Source: an uncultured Sulfitobacter sp.
GTDB lineage: Bacteria > Pseudomonadota > Alphaproteobacteria > Rhodobacterales > Rhodobacteraceae
Direction of reading: 5' to 3'
Assembly: GCA_913060815.1 (NCBI GenBank)
Contig: CAJXSZ010000002.1
Coordinates: 124,001 to 188,000 of the forward strand
Length of the DNA stretch: 64,000 nucleotides
The position numbers and the translations under genes are program-made. The notes under the pieces were generated by a model. The model was not told the origin of the DNA, searched no databases, and was given only the letters and a program-made list of their open reading frames with translations. Below, in pieces: positions 7,896-17,426 of the stretch (positions within the stretch are counted from its first letter, which is position 1; every line of letters begins with the position of its first letter).

Positions 7896-8725
7896 CCGAG
7901 ACGCTATTGCAGCCCTTCCAGTTTGCGTTCATGCAAAACGCGTTTATCATTTTTATGATGATCGCAGTGCCTACCAGCCTGCTGTCTTGCTATCTGGTGC
8001 TCAAGGGCTGGTCCCTGATGGGCGATGCAATCAGCCACGCCGTTTTACCAGGTGTCGTACTGGCATTCATCTTGAACATCCCGCTTATCGTGGGCGCATT
8101 CGCAGCGGGGATGTTCTGCGCACTTGCTACGGGATTTTTGTCTGACAACAGCAGGGTCAAACAAGACACCGTCATGGGGATCGTGTTCTCGGGCATGTTC
8201 GGCTTTGGCATTGTGATGTACACAAAAATCACAACTGACATGCACTTGGACCATATCCTGTTCGGCAATATGTTAGGCGTCGGCGCGGGTGATCTTTGGA
8301 CTGCTGGTCTCATTTCGCTTTTCGTGGCAATCGTTATTCTGGCCAAAAAACGCGATCTGATGCTGCATGCATTCGACCCTGTACAGGCACAGGCGGTTGG
8401 ACTGCGGGTAGGCTTACTACACTACGGGTTGCTGGCGTTGATCTCTCTCACCATTGTCGCCACATTGTCAGCGGTAGGGATCATTCTGTCCATCGGGTTG
8501 CTGATTGCACCAGGGGCGATTGCATTCCTGCTCACGCAGAAGTTCTCGAACATGCTGCCCATTGCCGTAGGGGTCACAATGGCATCAGGCGTTCTGGGGG
8601 TTTACGCGAGCTTCTTTCTCGACAGCGCACCAGCACCGACAATCATACTAATTATGACGATCATATTCATTGCAGCATTTGTCCGCGCAGGCATTCTTAC
8701 GCGACGGTCCTCGGCTAAAAGCTAA
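7892..8725 (+). CDS. sitD: Mn/Fe ABC transporter permease SitD
   Basis: The second ABC-3 permease, 277 residues, clearly paralogous to SitC (LKGWSLMGDAISHAVLPGVV here). It overlaps the sitC stop (ATGA) and ends the operon. The last four bases overlap the stop of the convergent aminotransferase gene, so the two operons end against each other with no room for a separate terminator between coding regions. Confidence 0.9.
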   Translation: MTETLLQPFQFAFMQNAFIIFMMIAVPTSLLSCYLVLKGWSLMGDAISHAVLPGVVLAFILNIPLIVGAFAAGMFCALATGFLSDNSRVKQDTVMGIVFSGMFGFGIVMYTKITTDMHLDHILFGNMLGVGAGDLWTAGLISLFVAIVILAKKRDLMLHAFDPVQAQAVGLRVGLLHYGLLALISLTIVATLSAVGIILSIGLLIAPGAIAFLLTQKFSNMLPIAVGVTMASGVLGVYASFFLDSAPAPTIILIMTIIFIAAFVRAGILTRRSSAKS

Positions 8726-9630
8726 CGCGCGATATTTTCGGCAATCGCCTGCTTATAGAGCTGCCTGATCCGTTCGGTCACAGGGCGTGATCCATCACCA
8801 ATCGGCTTGCCGTCAATCTCGGACACCAACGTCTGCGCACCGAATGTGCCTGTCAAAAAAGCCTCATCCGCGCCGATGGCTTCATAGAGGGAATAGTTCT
8901 TCTCGAACACGGGAATCCCGTCGGCGCGGCACAGATCGATCACCTTTTGCCGCGTGACGCCGTTCATGCAGTAGTCCCCCGTCGAGGTCCAAACTTCACC
9001 CCGTCGCACGATAAAGAAGTTGCACGCGTTAGTGGTGTTCACGAACCCGTGCGGATCCAGCATCAAGGCTTCGTCTGCGCCTGCCTGTTCCGCCTGAAGG
9101 CAAGCAATCACGCAGTTGAGCTTGGAGTGACTGTTGTATTTGGCATCTTGTGACATGGGCAAGCCGCGCACTTGCGGCACCGTCGCGAGGCGAATGCCCT
9201 GTGCGCTGAGCTTTTCGACGGGCTTGGAATGCTCCATGATAATCACAAGCGTTGGGCCACTTTGTGACAGTTGCGGGTGTTGGAATGGTTTGACCTTCAC
9301 TCCGCGCGTGAGCATCAGACGGCAGTGCACATCCGTGGTCATATTGTTGGCCTCAGCCGTCATACGAAGCGCCTTGGCGATACCGGCCTTATCCATTCCC
9401 ACATCCAGCGAGACCGCTTTGCAGGAGTTGAAAAAGCGGTCCATATGCTCGTCAAAGAACGCCCAGACCCCATTGTAGAGCCGCATTCCCTCCCACATGC
9501 CGTCACCTAGCAAGAACCCGCTGTCGTAAACTGAAACGGTCGCCTCGGCGCGCGGTTTCAGCTCTCCATTGATGTAAATCAGGATATCTTGGTTCCGCGC
9601 GTCTTCATCGGCTTCGTGGGTTGTGGTCAT
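8722..9630 (-). CDS. Class IV PLP-dependent aminotransferase (BCAT/D-amino acid aminotransferase-like)
   Basis: A 302-residue fold-type IV enzyme. The N-terminal motif YINGELKPRAEATVSVYDSG and the PLP-lysine region AKYNSHSKLNCVIA are typical of branched-chain or D-amino acid aminotransferases; the likely Schiff-base Lys is the one in SKLNC. ADEAFLTGTFGAQTLVSEIDG near the C-terminus fits the cofactor phosphate/turn region. The exact substrate is not readable. The start overlaps the pncB stop by four bases, so it is translated with the NAD-salvage genes, although a link to NAD metabolism is not established. Confidence 0.82.
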   Translation of the reverse strand: MTTTHEADEDARNQDILIYINGELKPRAEATVSVYDSGFLLGDGMWEGMRLYNGVWAFFDEHMDRFFNSCKAVSLDVGMDKAGIAKALRMTAEANNMTTDVHCRLMLTRGVKVKPFQHPQLSQSGPTLVIIMEHSKPVEKLSAQGIRLATVPQVRGLPMSQDAKYNSHSKLNCVIACLQAEQAGADEALMLDPHGFVNTTNACNFFIVRRGEVWTSTGDYCMNGVTRQKVIDLCRADGIPVFEKNYSLYEAIGADEAFLTGTFGAQTLVSEIDGKPIGDGSRPVTERIRQLYKQAIAENIAR

Positions 9631-10919
9631 ACAATGACCTCTTGTGCGGTTTGATCGCCAAGGTCGAACACACGCTTATATCGAGCAATCTCGTCCTTGG
9701 GGCCCATCGCCTTATTCGGGTTATCGGAGAGTTTCACAGTTGGTGCGCCGTTCGCGCTTACCGCTTTGCACACAAGACTAAAGGGTGCGAGCGCATCATC
9801 GGGCACAAGACCGCGGAAGTCGTTTGTCAGCAGCGTGCCCCAGCCAAAGGAAGTCGCTGTTTTGCCAGCAAACTGCTGGTGCAGTTCCTTGATCTTGGCG
9901 ACATCCAGACCGTCACTAAAGATCACACGTTTCTTTTGTGGGTCTTCGCCGCGTGACTTCCACCAGTCAATCGCTTGTTGTGCCGCTGTTGCGGGATCGC
10001 CGCTGTCGATGCGGATACCCGTCCAACCGGCAAGCCAGTCAGGCGCATTGTCGAGGAAAGTCTGGGAGCCGTAAGTATCAGGCAGTATGATGCGCAGATT
10101 GCCTTCATGCTCGTCGTGCCAGTCTTCGAGAACCTTATAGGGAGCTTGGAACAAGGCCGCGTCGTCCTCTGCGAGGGCGGCGTAGACCATGGGCAACTCA
10201 TGGGCGTTGGTGCCAATCGCTTCCATCTCGCGCTTCATGGCGATTTTGCAATTGGAGGTGCCTGTGAACTTAGCACCCAGCCCCTCGCTCATCGCTTGAA
10301 CACACCAGTCTTGCCACAAAAAGCTGTGGCGACGGCGTGTGCCGAAATCGGCAATCGTCAGATCAGGCACATCGCGCAGCGCCTCGACCTTTTCCCACAC
10401 GCGTGTCATCGCACGGGCATAGAGCACTTGAAGCTCGAACTTCTCCATTTTGTCGAGAACCGCACGGCCGCGCAGCTCCATCAGCACGGCAAGCGCTGGA
10501 ATTTCCCATAGCATCACTTCGTGCCATTTGCCCTCGAACGTCAGCTCGTACTGGTCGCCCTTTCGCTCAAGGTGGTAGGGCGGCAGGCGCAGGTTCTCGA
10601 ACCACTCCATGAAATCGGGGCGAAACATCTGACGCTTGCCGTAGAACGTATTACCGCGCAGCCATGTGGATTCCCCACGGCTCAAGCTTAGCGTGCGGAT
10701 ATGGTCCAGCTGCTCGCGCAACTCACCCTCGTCTATCAATTCAGCCAGCGGCACGTCTTTGGAACGGTTGATCAGGCTGAACGTCACCTGCGTATCGGGC
10801 TTGTTGCGGAAGATGGACTGACACATCAAGAGTTTGTAAAAGTCCGTGTCGATCAGCGACCGCACGATGGGGTCGATCTTCCATTTGTGGTTCCAGACGC
10901 GGGTGGCGATATCAACCAT
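9627..10919 (-). CDS. pncB: Nicotinate phosphoribosyltransferase
   Basis: A 430-residue enzyme converting nicotinate and PRPP to nicotinate mononucleotide in the Preiss-Handler NAD salvage route. Typical segments are SLIDTDFYKLLMCQSIF near the N-terminus, FGTRRRHSFLWQDWCV, FTGTSNCKIAM (with the histidine-loop region before it) and GIRIDSGDP. Length and order fit the bacterial PncB group. It lies 58 bp downstream of pncA on the same strand and overlaps the next gene, which indicates a pncA-pncB-aminotransferase unit. Confidence 0.95.
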   Translation of the reverse strand: MVDIATRVWNHKWKIDPIVRSLIDTDFYKLLMCQSIFRNKPDTQVTFSLINRSKDVPLAELIDEGELREQLDHIRTLSLSRGESTWLRGNTFYGKRQMFRPDFMEWFENLRLPPYHLERKGDQYELTFEGKWHEVMLWEIPALAVLMELRGRAVLDKMEKFELQVLYARAMTRVWEKVEALRDVPDLTIADFGTRRRHSFLWQDWCVQAMSEGLGAKFTGTSNCKIAMKREMEAIGTNAHELPMVYAALAEDDAALFQAPYKVLEDWHDEHEGNLRIILPDTYGSQTFLDNAPDWLAGWTGIRIDSGDPATAAQQAIDWWKSRGEDPQKKRVIFSDGLDVAKIKELHQQFAGKTATSFGWGTLLTNDFRGLVPDDALAPFSLVCKAVSANGAPTVKLSDNPNKAMGPKDEIARYKRVFDLGDQTAQEVIV

Positions 10920-10933
10920 GATGTATGCTCCGT

Positions 10934-10955
10934 TAGACCTCTGTTTTGTGGTCTA
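10934..10955 (-). other. Stem-loop between pncA and pncB
   Basis: TAGACC (10934-10939) and GGTCTA (10950-10955) form a six-base-pair stem with a ten-base loop in the 58-bp gap just upstream of the pncB start. It lacks a T-run and could be an mRNA processing or translation-tuning element. Confidence 0.3.
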
Positions 10956-10977
10956 TGACGCGCAGGGGAGCAAGCGG

Positions 10978-11571
10978 TTAGTCTAGTATGACGCTTGCGT
11001 TGCGCATTGCCTGCTTTGCTTCCGCAAGAGAGCCGCCCAGATCGATCGCTCGGCACAAATCGGTACGGACGGTCGTTTTGAACCCCAACTTTGCGGCATC
11101 GACGGCGGAGTAATTCACACAGAAATCCAGAGCGAGGCCGACAAGCGTGACGTCAGTCATGCCCCGCGTGCGCAGGTATCCTTCCAGACCTGTCGGCGTT
11201 TTGTGATCGTTTTCAAAGAAAGCCGAATAGCTGTCGATGGCAGGGTTGTACCCTTTGCGGACGATCAAATCCGCGGGATCAGTCTCTAACTCTGGATGAA
11301 AGGCGCTGCCCTGCGTGCCCTGTACGCAATGATCTGGCCAGAGAACTTGGGGACCGTAAGCCATGTCGATCATGTCGTAGGGGGCTTTGTCTGCGTGGCT
11401 CGAGGCAAAGGACGAATGACCCGCGGGATGCCAATCCTGCGTGAGTACAACTGCATCAAAATCCGCCATAATCGCGTTTATACCACTGATAATCGCATCA
11501 CCATCTGCCACGGCCAGCGCACCACCCGGACAAAAATCGTTCTGGACGTCGATGACTAGAAGCGCGTGCAT
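10978..11571 (-). CDS. pncA: Nicotinamidase
   Basis: A 197-residue amidase converting nicotinamide to nicotinate. The Asp-Lys-Cys triad is visible: Asp in LLVIDVQNDFCPGG, Lys in IVRKGYNPAIDSYSAF and Cys in LVGLALDFCVNYSA. The metal ligands lie in LTQDWHPAGHSSF. The frame can be extended to 11592, but ATG at 11569-11571 gives the normal N-terminus MHALLVIDVQ and has an AGAGAG Shine-Dalgarno. It precedes pncB, the next step of the pathway, and is divergent from trhO. Confidence 0.94.
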   Translation of the reverse strand: MHALLVIDVQNDFCPGGALAVADGDAIISGINAIMADFDAVVLTQDWHPAGHSSFASSHADKAPYDMIDMAYGPQVLWPDHCVQGTQGSAFHPELETDPADLIVRKGYNPAIDSYSAFFENDHKTPTGLEGYLRTRGMTDVTLVGLALDFCVNYSAVDAAKLGFKTTVRTDLCRAIDLGGSLAEAKQAMRNASVILD

Positions 11572-11663
11572 GGCAAAATCTCTCTGGTGCATTCATCTGG
11601 TAAGGTGCTTTTACCGCACTCCCCTCTTGCGCAACAACCCCCGCGCGGCCTATTTGGCATCCC

Positions 11664-12554
11664 ATGTATACAATCGCTGCCCTTTATCACTTTGCCCGTT
11701 TTGACAACCCCGAAGCGCTCAAGCCGCCGCTGCTGGAACTGTGTCTAGCGCAGGGCATAACCGGAACGCTCTTACTGGCGCGCGAAGGGGTGAATGGAAC
11801 CATCGCGGGACCAAGCCAAGACGCCATAGATATCGTCATCAAATACCTACGCGCCCTGCCCGACTGTGCAGCGCTGGAGTATAAGATCTCCCATGCAAAA
11901 CAGGCACCCTTCGGCAAGATGAAGGTCAAGCTTAAGCGCGAAATTGTGACCATGGGCCAACCGGACGTAGATCCGCGGGCGAGCGTTGGTCATTACGTGG
12001 CACCCGCAGATTGGAATGACCTGATCCGCCGCGAAGATGTAGCAGTCATCGACACCCGAAATGACTATGAGGTGGCAATAGGCACTTTTGACGGTGCTGT
12101 TGATCCCCAAACTGCCAGCTTTGGCGAATTTCCCGCATGGTGGGAGGCGAACAAACAGCGCTTTCACAACAAGAAGATCGCGATGTTCTGCACCGGCGGT
12201 ATCCGCTGTGAAAAATCCACCAACTACCTGCTTGGGCAGGGTGTAGAGGATGTCTACCACCTCAAAGGCGGTATTCTGAAATATCTCGAGGACGTCCCCG
12301 CTGAACAAAGCACTTGGCGCGGGTCCTGTTTCGTTTTTGATAACCGCGTCAGTGTCGAGCACGGATTGGCGCCCGGGCCGCATTTGCTGTGCCATGGGTG
12401 CCGCCGTCCAATCCTCCCTGCGGATACAGAACGGTCGGGATATGAAGCGGGTGTAAGCTGCCATCATTGCGTGGACGAAACGACCGAGGACGACAAAATG
12501 CGGTTCCGAGAGCGCCAAAAACAGATGGCGCTGGCAAAGCGCCGCAAGTGGTAG
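11664..12554 (+). CDS. trhO: tRNA uridine(34) hydroxylase TrhO (YceA, rhodanese-like)
   Basis: A 296-residue protein of the family that makes 5-hydroxyuridine at the wobble position of tRNA. An N-terminal acylphosphatase-like domain (LLAREGVNGTIAG) is followed by a rhodanese domain with the active-site Cys in AMFCTGGIRCEKST, and then a Cys-rich C-terminal segment (CHGCRRPI...CHHCVDE). Domain order and length match YceA. It stands alone, 92 bp from the divergent pncA. Confidence 0.92.
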   Translation: MYTIAALYHFARFDNPEALKPPLLELCLAQGITGTLLLAREGVNGTIAGPSQDAIDIVIKYLRALPDCAALEYKISHAKQAPFGKMKVKLKREIVTMGQPDVDPRASVGHYVAPADWNDLIRREDVAVIDTRNDYEVAIGTFDGAVDPQTASFGEFPAWWEANKQRFHNKKIAMFCTGGIRCEKSTNYLLGQGVEDVYHLKGGILKYLEDVPAEQSTWRGSCFVFDNRVSVEHGLAPGPHLLCHGCRRPILPADTERSGYEAGVSCHHCVDETTEDDKMRFRERQKQMALAKRRKW

Positions 12555-12573
12555 GTTAACCCTTAGATACCAG

Positions 12574-12589
12574 CTAACACACTGTTAAC
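12574..12589 (+). promoter_or_regulatory. CtrA-like binding site upstream of motB
   Basis: CTAA-CACACTG-TTAAC (12574-12589) matches the TTAA-N7-TTAAC consensus of the alphaproteobacterial cell-cycle regulator CtrA with one mismatch. A further TTAAC lies at 12556-12560. It is 76 bp before the motB start. Confidence 0.45.
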
Positions 12590-12664
12590 CAGTCAAAATC
12601 ACGTTATCAGTTTGATAACTGTTCCACCGCTATTCCTTGTCTCGGGTGAATATAGGTGGTGGAT

Positions 12665-13510
12665 ATGAGTGCAGATTCGAATCTTGCGCCAGTCATCATT
12701 AAACGTAAGAAAGTCGTCCAAGGGGGCGGACACCACGGCGGTGCATGGAAGGTCGCGTATGCGGATTTCGTGACGGCGATGATGGCCTTTTTTATGTTGA
12801 TGTGGCTGCTGAACGCGACGACAGAACAACAAAAAGCTGGCTTGGCAGATTACTTCACGCCAACGATACCGGTTGTCACGAACTCTGGTGGCGGGGACGG
12901 GGCTTTTGGTGGCGACAGCATCTTTACGGAAAAAACGCTATCTCAAAACGGCACTGGCGCATCAGATAAACGACCTACGCAAGCAGATAAAGCTCGTGGT
13001 GCGTCGGGCGATGACCCCTCTGCTGAAGAGCAGGCGGCAGAAGATGAAGTTTTTTCCAGCCTCGATGAATTACTCAAAGGGTTTGGCGGCGAATCTTCGG
13101 TGATGGAGAACGCTCTGGAACACATTAACACCCGCATCACAGATGAGGGTTTGGTGATTGAAATTTTCTCCCGCGATAACTTGCAAATTTTTGAGGGTGA
13201 TAGTGCGACGCCCACCCCTCTACTACGTAACATCGCCTCTTTGATCAGTGAGATCAGTAAAACGGTAACCAACAAAATTGCGGTTAGCGCACACGTACGG
13301 GCGCAACCAGTGGTTCGCAAAGAAAACTCTGTTTGGGGTTTGTCATATGAACGTGCAACCCAAATGCGCCTGTTGCTCGAGGCAATGACCATCACGCCGG
13401 AACGCATTCAGCGTGTTACAGGCCATGCCGACCGTGAACAAGTCGTACGCAATCCGATGGCGCTTCGTAACGATAGGGTAGAGGTAATTCTGCTGCGCGA
13501 GGACCCTTGA
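12665..13510 (+). CDS. motB: Flagellar motor protein MotB
   Basis: A 281-residue stator subunit that anchors the motor to peptidoglycan and forms the proton channel with MotA. A basic N-terminus (IIKRKKVVQGGGHHGGAWK) leads into one membrane helix with the proton-binding Asp in VAYADFVTAMMAFFMLMWLL. The C-terminal third is an OmpA-like peptidoglycan-binding domain with VSAHVRAQ and YERATQMRLLLEAM. ATG at 12665 with AGGTGG upstream is preferred over GTGs at 12656/12659. motA is 11.6 kb away in the same cluster. Confidence 0.93.
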   Translation: MSADSNLAPVIIKRKKVVQGGGHHGGAWKVAYADFVTAMMAFFMLMWLLNATTEQQKAGLADYFTPTIPVVTNSGGGDGAFGGDSIFTEKTLSQNGTGASDKRPTQADKARGASGDDPSAEEQAAEDEVFSSLDELLKGFGGESSVMENALEHINTRITDEGLVIEIFSRDNLQIFEGDSATPTPLLRNIASLISEISKTVTNKIAVSAHVRAQPVVRKENSVWGLSYERATQMRLLLEAMTITPERIQRVTGHADREQVVRNPMALRNDRVEVILLREDP

Positions 13511-13538
13511 TCAACAAAAGTACAACGCATTTTATCTG

Positions 13539-13564
13539 TTAGCCCGGCATTAAATTGTGCCGGG
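13539..13564 (+). promoter_or_regulatory. CtrA-like site overlapping a hairpin upstream of flgE
   Basis: TTAG-CCCGGCA-TTAA (13539-13553) fits the CtrA half-site spacing with one mismatch. The spacer CCCGGCA (13543-13549) is also one arm of a perfect inverted repeat with TGCCGGG (13558-13564). The hairpin could terminate motB transcripts weakly (TT follows) while the half-sites activate flgE. Confidence 0.4.
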
Positions 13565-13612
13565 TTATGCACTGTTCAAGATCTTAAATCGGCAGAGCAG
13601 AAAGGCGTGTCT

Positions 13613-14914
13613 ATGACAATTTCATCTTCGTTAAATGCAGGTGTTGCAGGGCTTCAATCAAACGCAACGAGATTGGCCAGCATTTCGGATAACATAGCAA
13701 ACTCGTCCACGTTTGGTTACAAAAGAGTAGAAACCAACTTTGAGTCTATGGTGATCTCGGGCAACGGCGGACGCTACTCTGCTGGCGGTGTGCGCGCTAA
13801 TACGACACGCCAGATCGATCTGAACGGCTCCCTCGTATCCACTGCCAATGCTACCGATCTGGCCGTACGTGGTCGCGGGATGCTTCCTGTCGGGAAGGTC
13901 CCTGACCTCAACGTGGGTAATGGCGATACGAACATGCTGCTCACCAGCACTGGATCGTTCACAACAGATGCTGACGGATATCTAACGACCGATTCAGGAT
14001 TGGTTCTTCTTGGATGGCCCGCGTTGCCGAACGGTGAAATCCCCACATTCTCAAGGGATACCGACGAAGGTCTTGAGCCTGTTCAGATCAACGTCAACCA
14101 ATTGACTGGTGAACCGACCACACGCATGTCCCTTGGCGTCAACCTGCCTGCAACAGATACCGTCGCTGGCAGCGTAGGCAACACACAACAGCTGGCGGTA
14201 GAGTATTTTGGCAACCTCGGCACCTCGGAGAGTGTCAATGTTACCTTTACACCCACGGTTCCCGGTACAGGTTCCTCAAATGAGTGGACCATGACGCTGA
14301 CCGATTCAGTCGATCCCGCTGTCACAATCGGTGAATACACGCTCACATTTGACGACAGCCGTACGGCCGGGGGTACTCTTGCATCCGTTGCCACAGTTTC
14401 CGGCGGTGCCTACGATCCAGCGACGGGGAGCTTTATCGTTAATGTCGATGGTGGCCCAATTGAAATTGACATTGGCATGATTGGCCAAAGTGACGGTCTA
14501 ACGCAACTATCTGACACATTTGCGCCCGTCTCAATTACCAAGGACGGGTCACCCGTCGGGAACATGACAAGCGTCGAGGTGGATAAGAACGGCTATGTCC
14601 ATGCCACATTTGATACAGGCGTTACCCGAACGATCTTCCAGGTACCTCTTGTTGATTTGCCAAATCCTAACGGCATGGTCGCGCTGGATTCCCAGACATT
14701 CCGCCCTTCAGTTGAAAGCGGATCCTTCTTTCTGTGGGATGCCAGCGATGGACCGACAGGCGATATCGTCGGCTTTGCGCGTGAGGAATCAACGACAGAT
14801 GTTGCGAATGAACTGACCAATATGATCCAGACCCAACGCGCATACTCTTCCAATGCAAAGGTTATCCAGACCGTGGACGAGATGCTTCAGGAAACGACCA
14901 ATATCAAACGATAA
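13613..14914 (+). CDS. flgE: Flagellar hook protein FlgE
   Basis: A 433-residue axial protein forming the hook. The N-terminus SSSLNAGVAGLQSNATRLAS followed by ISDNIANSSTFGYKR is the conserved rod/hook D0 helix motif, and the C-terminus (VANELTNMIQTQRAYSSNAKVIQ) is the partner helix. The centre is Thr/Gly/Asp-rich, as in the exposed hook domains. ATG at 13613 has GAAAGG upstream; a GTG lies two codons earlier. It begins the flgE-flgK-flgL-flgI series. Confidence 0.93.
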   Translation: MTISSSLNAGVAGLQSNATRLASISDNIANSSTFGYKRVETNFESMVISGNGGRYSAGGVRANTTRQIDLNGSLVSTANATDLAVRGRGMLPVGKVPDLNVGNGDTNMLLTSTGSFTTDADGYLTTDSGLVLLGWPALPNGEIPTFSRDTDEGLEPVQINVNQLTGEPTTRMSLGVNLPATDTVAGSVGNTQQLAVEYFGNLGTSESVNVTFTPTVPGTGSSNEWTMTLTDSVDPAVTIGEYTLTFDDSRTAGGTLASVATVSGGAYDPATGSFIVNVDGGPIEIDIGMIGQSDGLTQLSDTFAPVSITKDGSPVGNMTSVEVDKNGYVHATFDTGVTRTIFQVPLVDLPNPNGMVALDSQTFRPSVESGSFFLWDASDGPTGDIVGFAREESTTDVANELTNMIQTQRAYSSNAKVIQTVDEMLQETTNIKR

Positions 14915-14973
14915 TCTAACTATGTCGGAGGCGGGCGGTGGTCCTGCCTCCGATCCATCCGAGGGAGAATACA

Positions 14974-16419
14974 ATGTCGATTACCGGAGCTATGAACGCC
15001 GCCATCACCGGTTTGCGAACCGCCGCACGCGGGTCAGAAATCGTATCGACAAATATTGCGAATGCGCTGACCCCGAACTACGGTCGGCGCGGTCTCGAGC
15101 TGTCTCCCCTGAACTATGGTGCGAGTGGAGGAGTACGCATTGACGCGATTACACGCCAGATGAACGAGGGTGTCGTTGCAGACCGGCGCCTCGCGAATGC
15201 AGCACAGCAGAACACGCAAACAGCGGTAAACTTTTTCAGACAGCTGGAAAATGTGACCGGAATTCCTGGAGATGCAGAAGGTCTGAGCGGGAGACTCGCT
15301 GCTTTCGAGGAAAGCCTCATTACAGCTGCAAGCAGGCCTGACATGGTAGAACGGCTGGCTGATAGCGTGCGTAGTGCTGGCCGCCTTATCGAGGGTCTTG
15401 GCCGCGCGTCGCAGGAAGTGCAAGATATGCGGACAGCTGCCGATGGTGCAATCGCACAGGACGTGTCCACACTAAACACGGCGCTGCAGCAGATCGAGCG
15501 CTTGAACATTGATATGGTCTCGACAGTTTCGCGGACGGGCGGGCAAAGCCCTGCGCTTCTTGACCAACGGCAAGCGGTACTGGAAACAATTGGTGCAATC
15601 GTTCCGATCAATGTCGTGCCACGTGATAATGGTGCTATTGCGATTTATACCGAGGGCGGGGCAATTCTTGTAGATATCACCGCCGCTGACATCGGATTCG
15701 AGCCTCGAAATCTGGTCACAGAGTTTCAGACGCTAGACGCCGGCACATTATCAGGCCTTACGCTTAACGGGCAGGATCTACGTCTCAGCGCAATGAGTGG
15801 CGGCAGTTTAGGCGGCAATTTCGCCGTACGGGACACCTATGGTGTGAATGCCCAAACGCAACTTGACGCACTTGCGAGGGACCTGGTTGAACGCTTCTCT
15901 GACCCGGGATTAGATGCGACCCGCGCGGCTGGCGATACAGGTCTATTTACCGATGCGGGAGCAGCGTTTGATCCTTTGAATGAAGTGGGTCTCAGCGGAC
16001 GTCTTGCGATCAATGACGCTGTCGATCCATCTTCTGGCGGTGAGATCTGGCGCCTGCGCGATGGCCTTGGAGCAGCAGCACCTGGCCCGGCGGGTGAAGC
16101 GGGATTGTTGAACGATATGCTTGGTGCGCTTGAGACCAACCGGATGCCTGCATCCGGCATATTTGGACCGGGTGCACAGAGCGCTGCGAACCTTATTTCA
16201 ATATTTGATGGGCTTCTTGCATCCACCCGAACCGGTGCAGAGCAAGACATGACATTCACAGCGGCAAGATTGAATGAGCTTACACAGCTTCAATTGTCGG
16301 ATGGTGTCGACACTGATCAGGAACTTCAGAACTTGTTGATCCTTGAGCAAGCTTATGCCGCCAACGCCCGTGTCATTCAGGCGGCCGATGAAATGCTGGA
16401 AATCGTAACGAGGTTGTAA
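14974..16419 (+). CDS. flgK: Flagellar hook-associated protein 1 FlgK
   Basis: A 481-residue hook-filament junction protein. The N-terminal helix reads MNAAITGLRTAARGSEIVS then TNIANALTPNYGRR, and the C-terminus carries LNELTQLQLSDGVDTDQE and LEQAYAANARVIQAADEML, the usual terminal D0 helices. GAGGGAGA precedes ATG 14974; the open frame reaches a GTG at 14938 but that extension is not family-like. It is followed after two bases by flgL. Confidence 0.93.
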   Translation: MSITGAMNAAITGLRTAARGSEIVSTNIANALTPNYGRRGLELSPLNYGASGGVRIDAITRQMNEGVVADRRLANAAQQNTQTAVNFFRQLENVTGIPGDAEGLSGRLAAFEESLITAASRPDMVERLADSVRSAGRLIEGLGRASQEVQDMRTAADGAIAQDVSTLNTALQQIERLNIDMVSTVSRTGGQSPALLDQRQAVLETIGAIVPINVVPRDNGAIAIYTEGGAILVDITAADIGFEPRNLVTEFQTLDAGTLSGLTLNGQDLRLSAMSGGSLGGNFAVRDTYGVNAQTQLDALARDLVERFSDPGLDATRAAGDTGLFTDAGAAFDPLNEVGLSGRLAINDAVDPSSGGEIWRLRDGLGAAAPGPAGEAGLLNDMLGALETNRMPASGIFGPGAQSAANLISIFDGLLASTRTGAEQDMTFTAARLNELTQLQLSDGVDTDQELQNLLILEQAYAANARVIQAADEMLEIVTRL

Positions 16420-16421
16420 AA

Positions 16422-17426
16422 ATGGTAGTGAATGCATTGGGAGATATGGCGCAAGGATATGCCATGCAGACGCGCAATGGCGCGCTGAAAAACGACATCC
16501 AGAGGCTTACGCTAGAGCTTTCCTCGGGTCGCGTTGCAGATGTTCGCAAAGCAGTAGGTGGTGACTCGGCCTATCTCAACGATCTCGAGCGAAGTCTGAC
16601 AAAGCTCGATGGCTATAATCTTGCGACACGCGAAGCGGGCCAATTCGCTGAAGGTATCCAAAATGCCTTGTCGCAAATCACTACGCTAAATTCATCGCTC
16701 CGCGATACGCTCATCACTTCGCAAAGCTCTGCACTTGGAGAAAATTCGGAGAATGTTCTCGCTCAGGCAAAAGGCACACTTGATGACATGATCGCCGCAC
16801 TCAACACGACTGTCGGTGGAAGATCCCTTTTTGCAGGGAACGCGACTGAAGTTGCGGCAGTAGCACCAGCCAATGATCTGCTCGCAGCGCTCAGCGGAGC
16901 AGTGGCTGGTGCGGGGAGTGTGGATGATATTCTTGTCGCCGCGCAGGCGTGGTTTGACGATCCTGCAGGCTACGCTGCGACTGCATATCTTGGTTCGGAT
17001 ATGTCACTGTCCCCAATGTCACTTTCACAAGATGAAACCGCAACATTTGATTTGCGTGCAGATGATCCAGTTCTACGCAATGCATTAAAGAACGTTGCAT
17101 TGATGGCTCTTGCGGATGATCCCACACTCGCTCTAACTACCGCACAAAAGAACGAGCTGTTTCAGAAATCAATACCAGGCGTGTTGGACGCAGACGATCC
17201 AGTTATCGACCTAGCGGCAAGAACGGGGTTTTCCGAAAGCAGGATTGAATCTGCTAAAGTGCGGAATGAATCAGAGCGAACCTCCCTTGAAATGGCGCGC
17301 AATGATCTGCTTGGGGCAGACCCCTTCAAAACTGCTACAGAACTGGAGCAAGTCCAATTTCAACTACAAAGCCTTTACGCCATCACATCCCGCATGTCTC
17401 AGCTCTCATTGGTGAACTTCCTGTGA
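16422..17426 (+). CDS. flgL: Flagellar hook-associated protein 3 FlgL
   Basis: A 334-residue flagellin-like junction protein. The flagellin-type N-terminal coiled-coil helices (LKNDIQRLTLELSSGRVADV) and the C-terminal helix (LEQVQFQLQSLYAITSRMSQ) are visible, with a short variable centre. It sits directly behind flgK, where FlgL is expected, and its end overlaps the GTG start of flgI. Confidence 0.88.
   Translation: MVVNALGDMAQGYAMQTRNGALKNDIQRLTLELSSGRVADVRKAVGGDSAYLNDLERSLTKLDGYNLATREAGQFAEGIQNALSQITTLNSSLRDTLITSQSSALGENSENVLAQAKGTLDDMIAALNTTVGGRSLFAGNATEVAAVAPANDLLAALSGAVAGAGSVDDILVAAQAWFDDPAGYAATAYLGSDMSLSPMSLSQDETATFDLRADDPVLRNALKNVALMALADDPTLALTTAQKNELFQKSIPGVLDADDPVIDLAARTGFSESRIESAKVRNESERTSLEMARNDLLGADPFKTATELEQVQFQLQSLYAITSRMSQLSLVNFL

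Noticed and set aside
5216-8725. Operon as a zinc transporter (znuABC) with Zur
   Set aside because: The binding protein lacks the His-rich loop, there are two permease genes, and the regulator lacks the CxxC pair, so sitABCD with a Mur-like regulator fits better.
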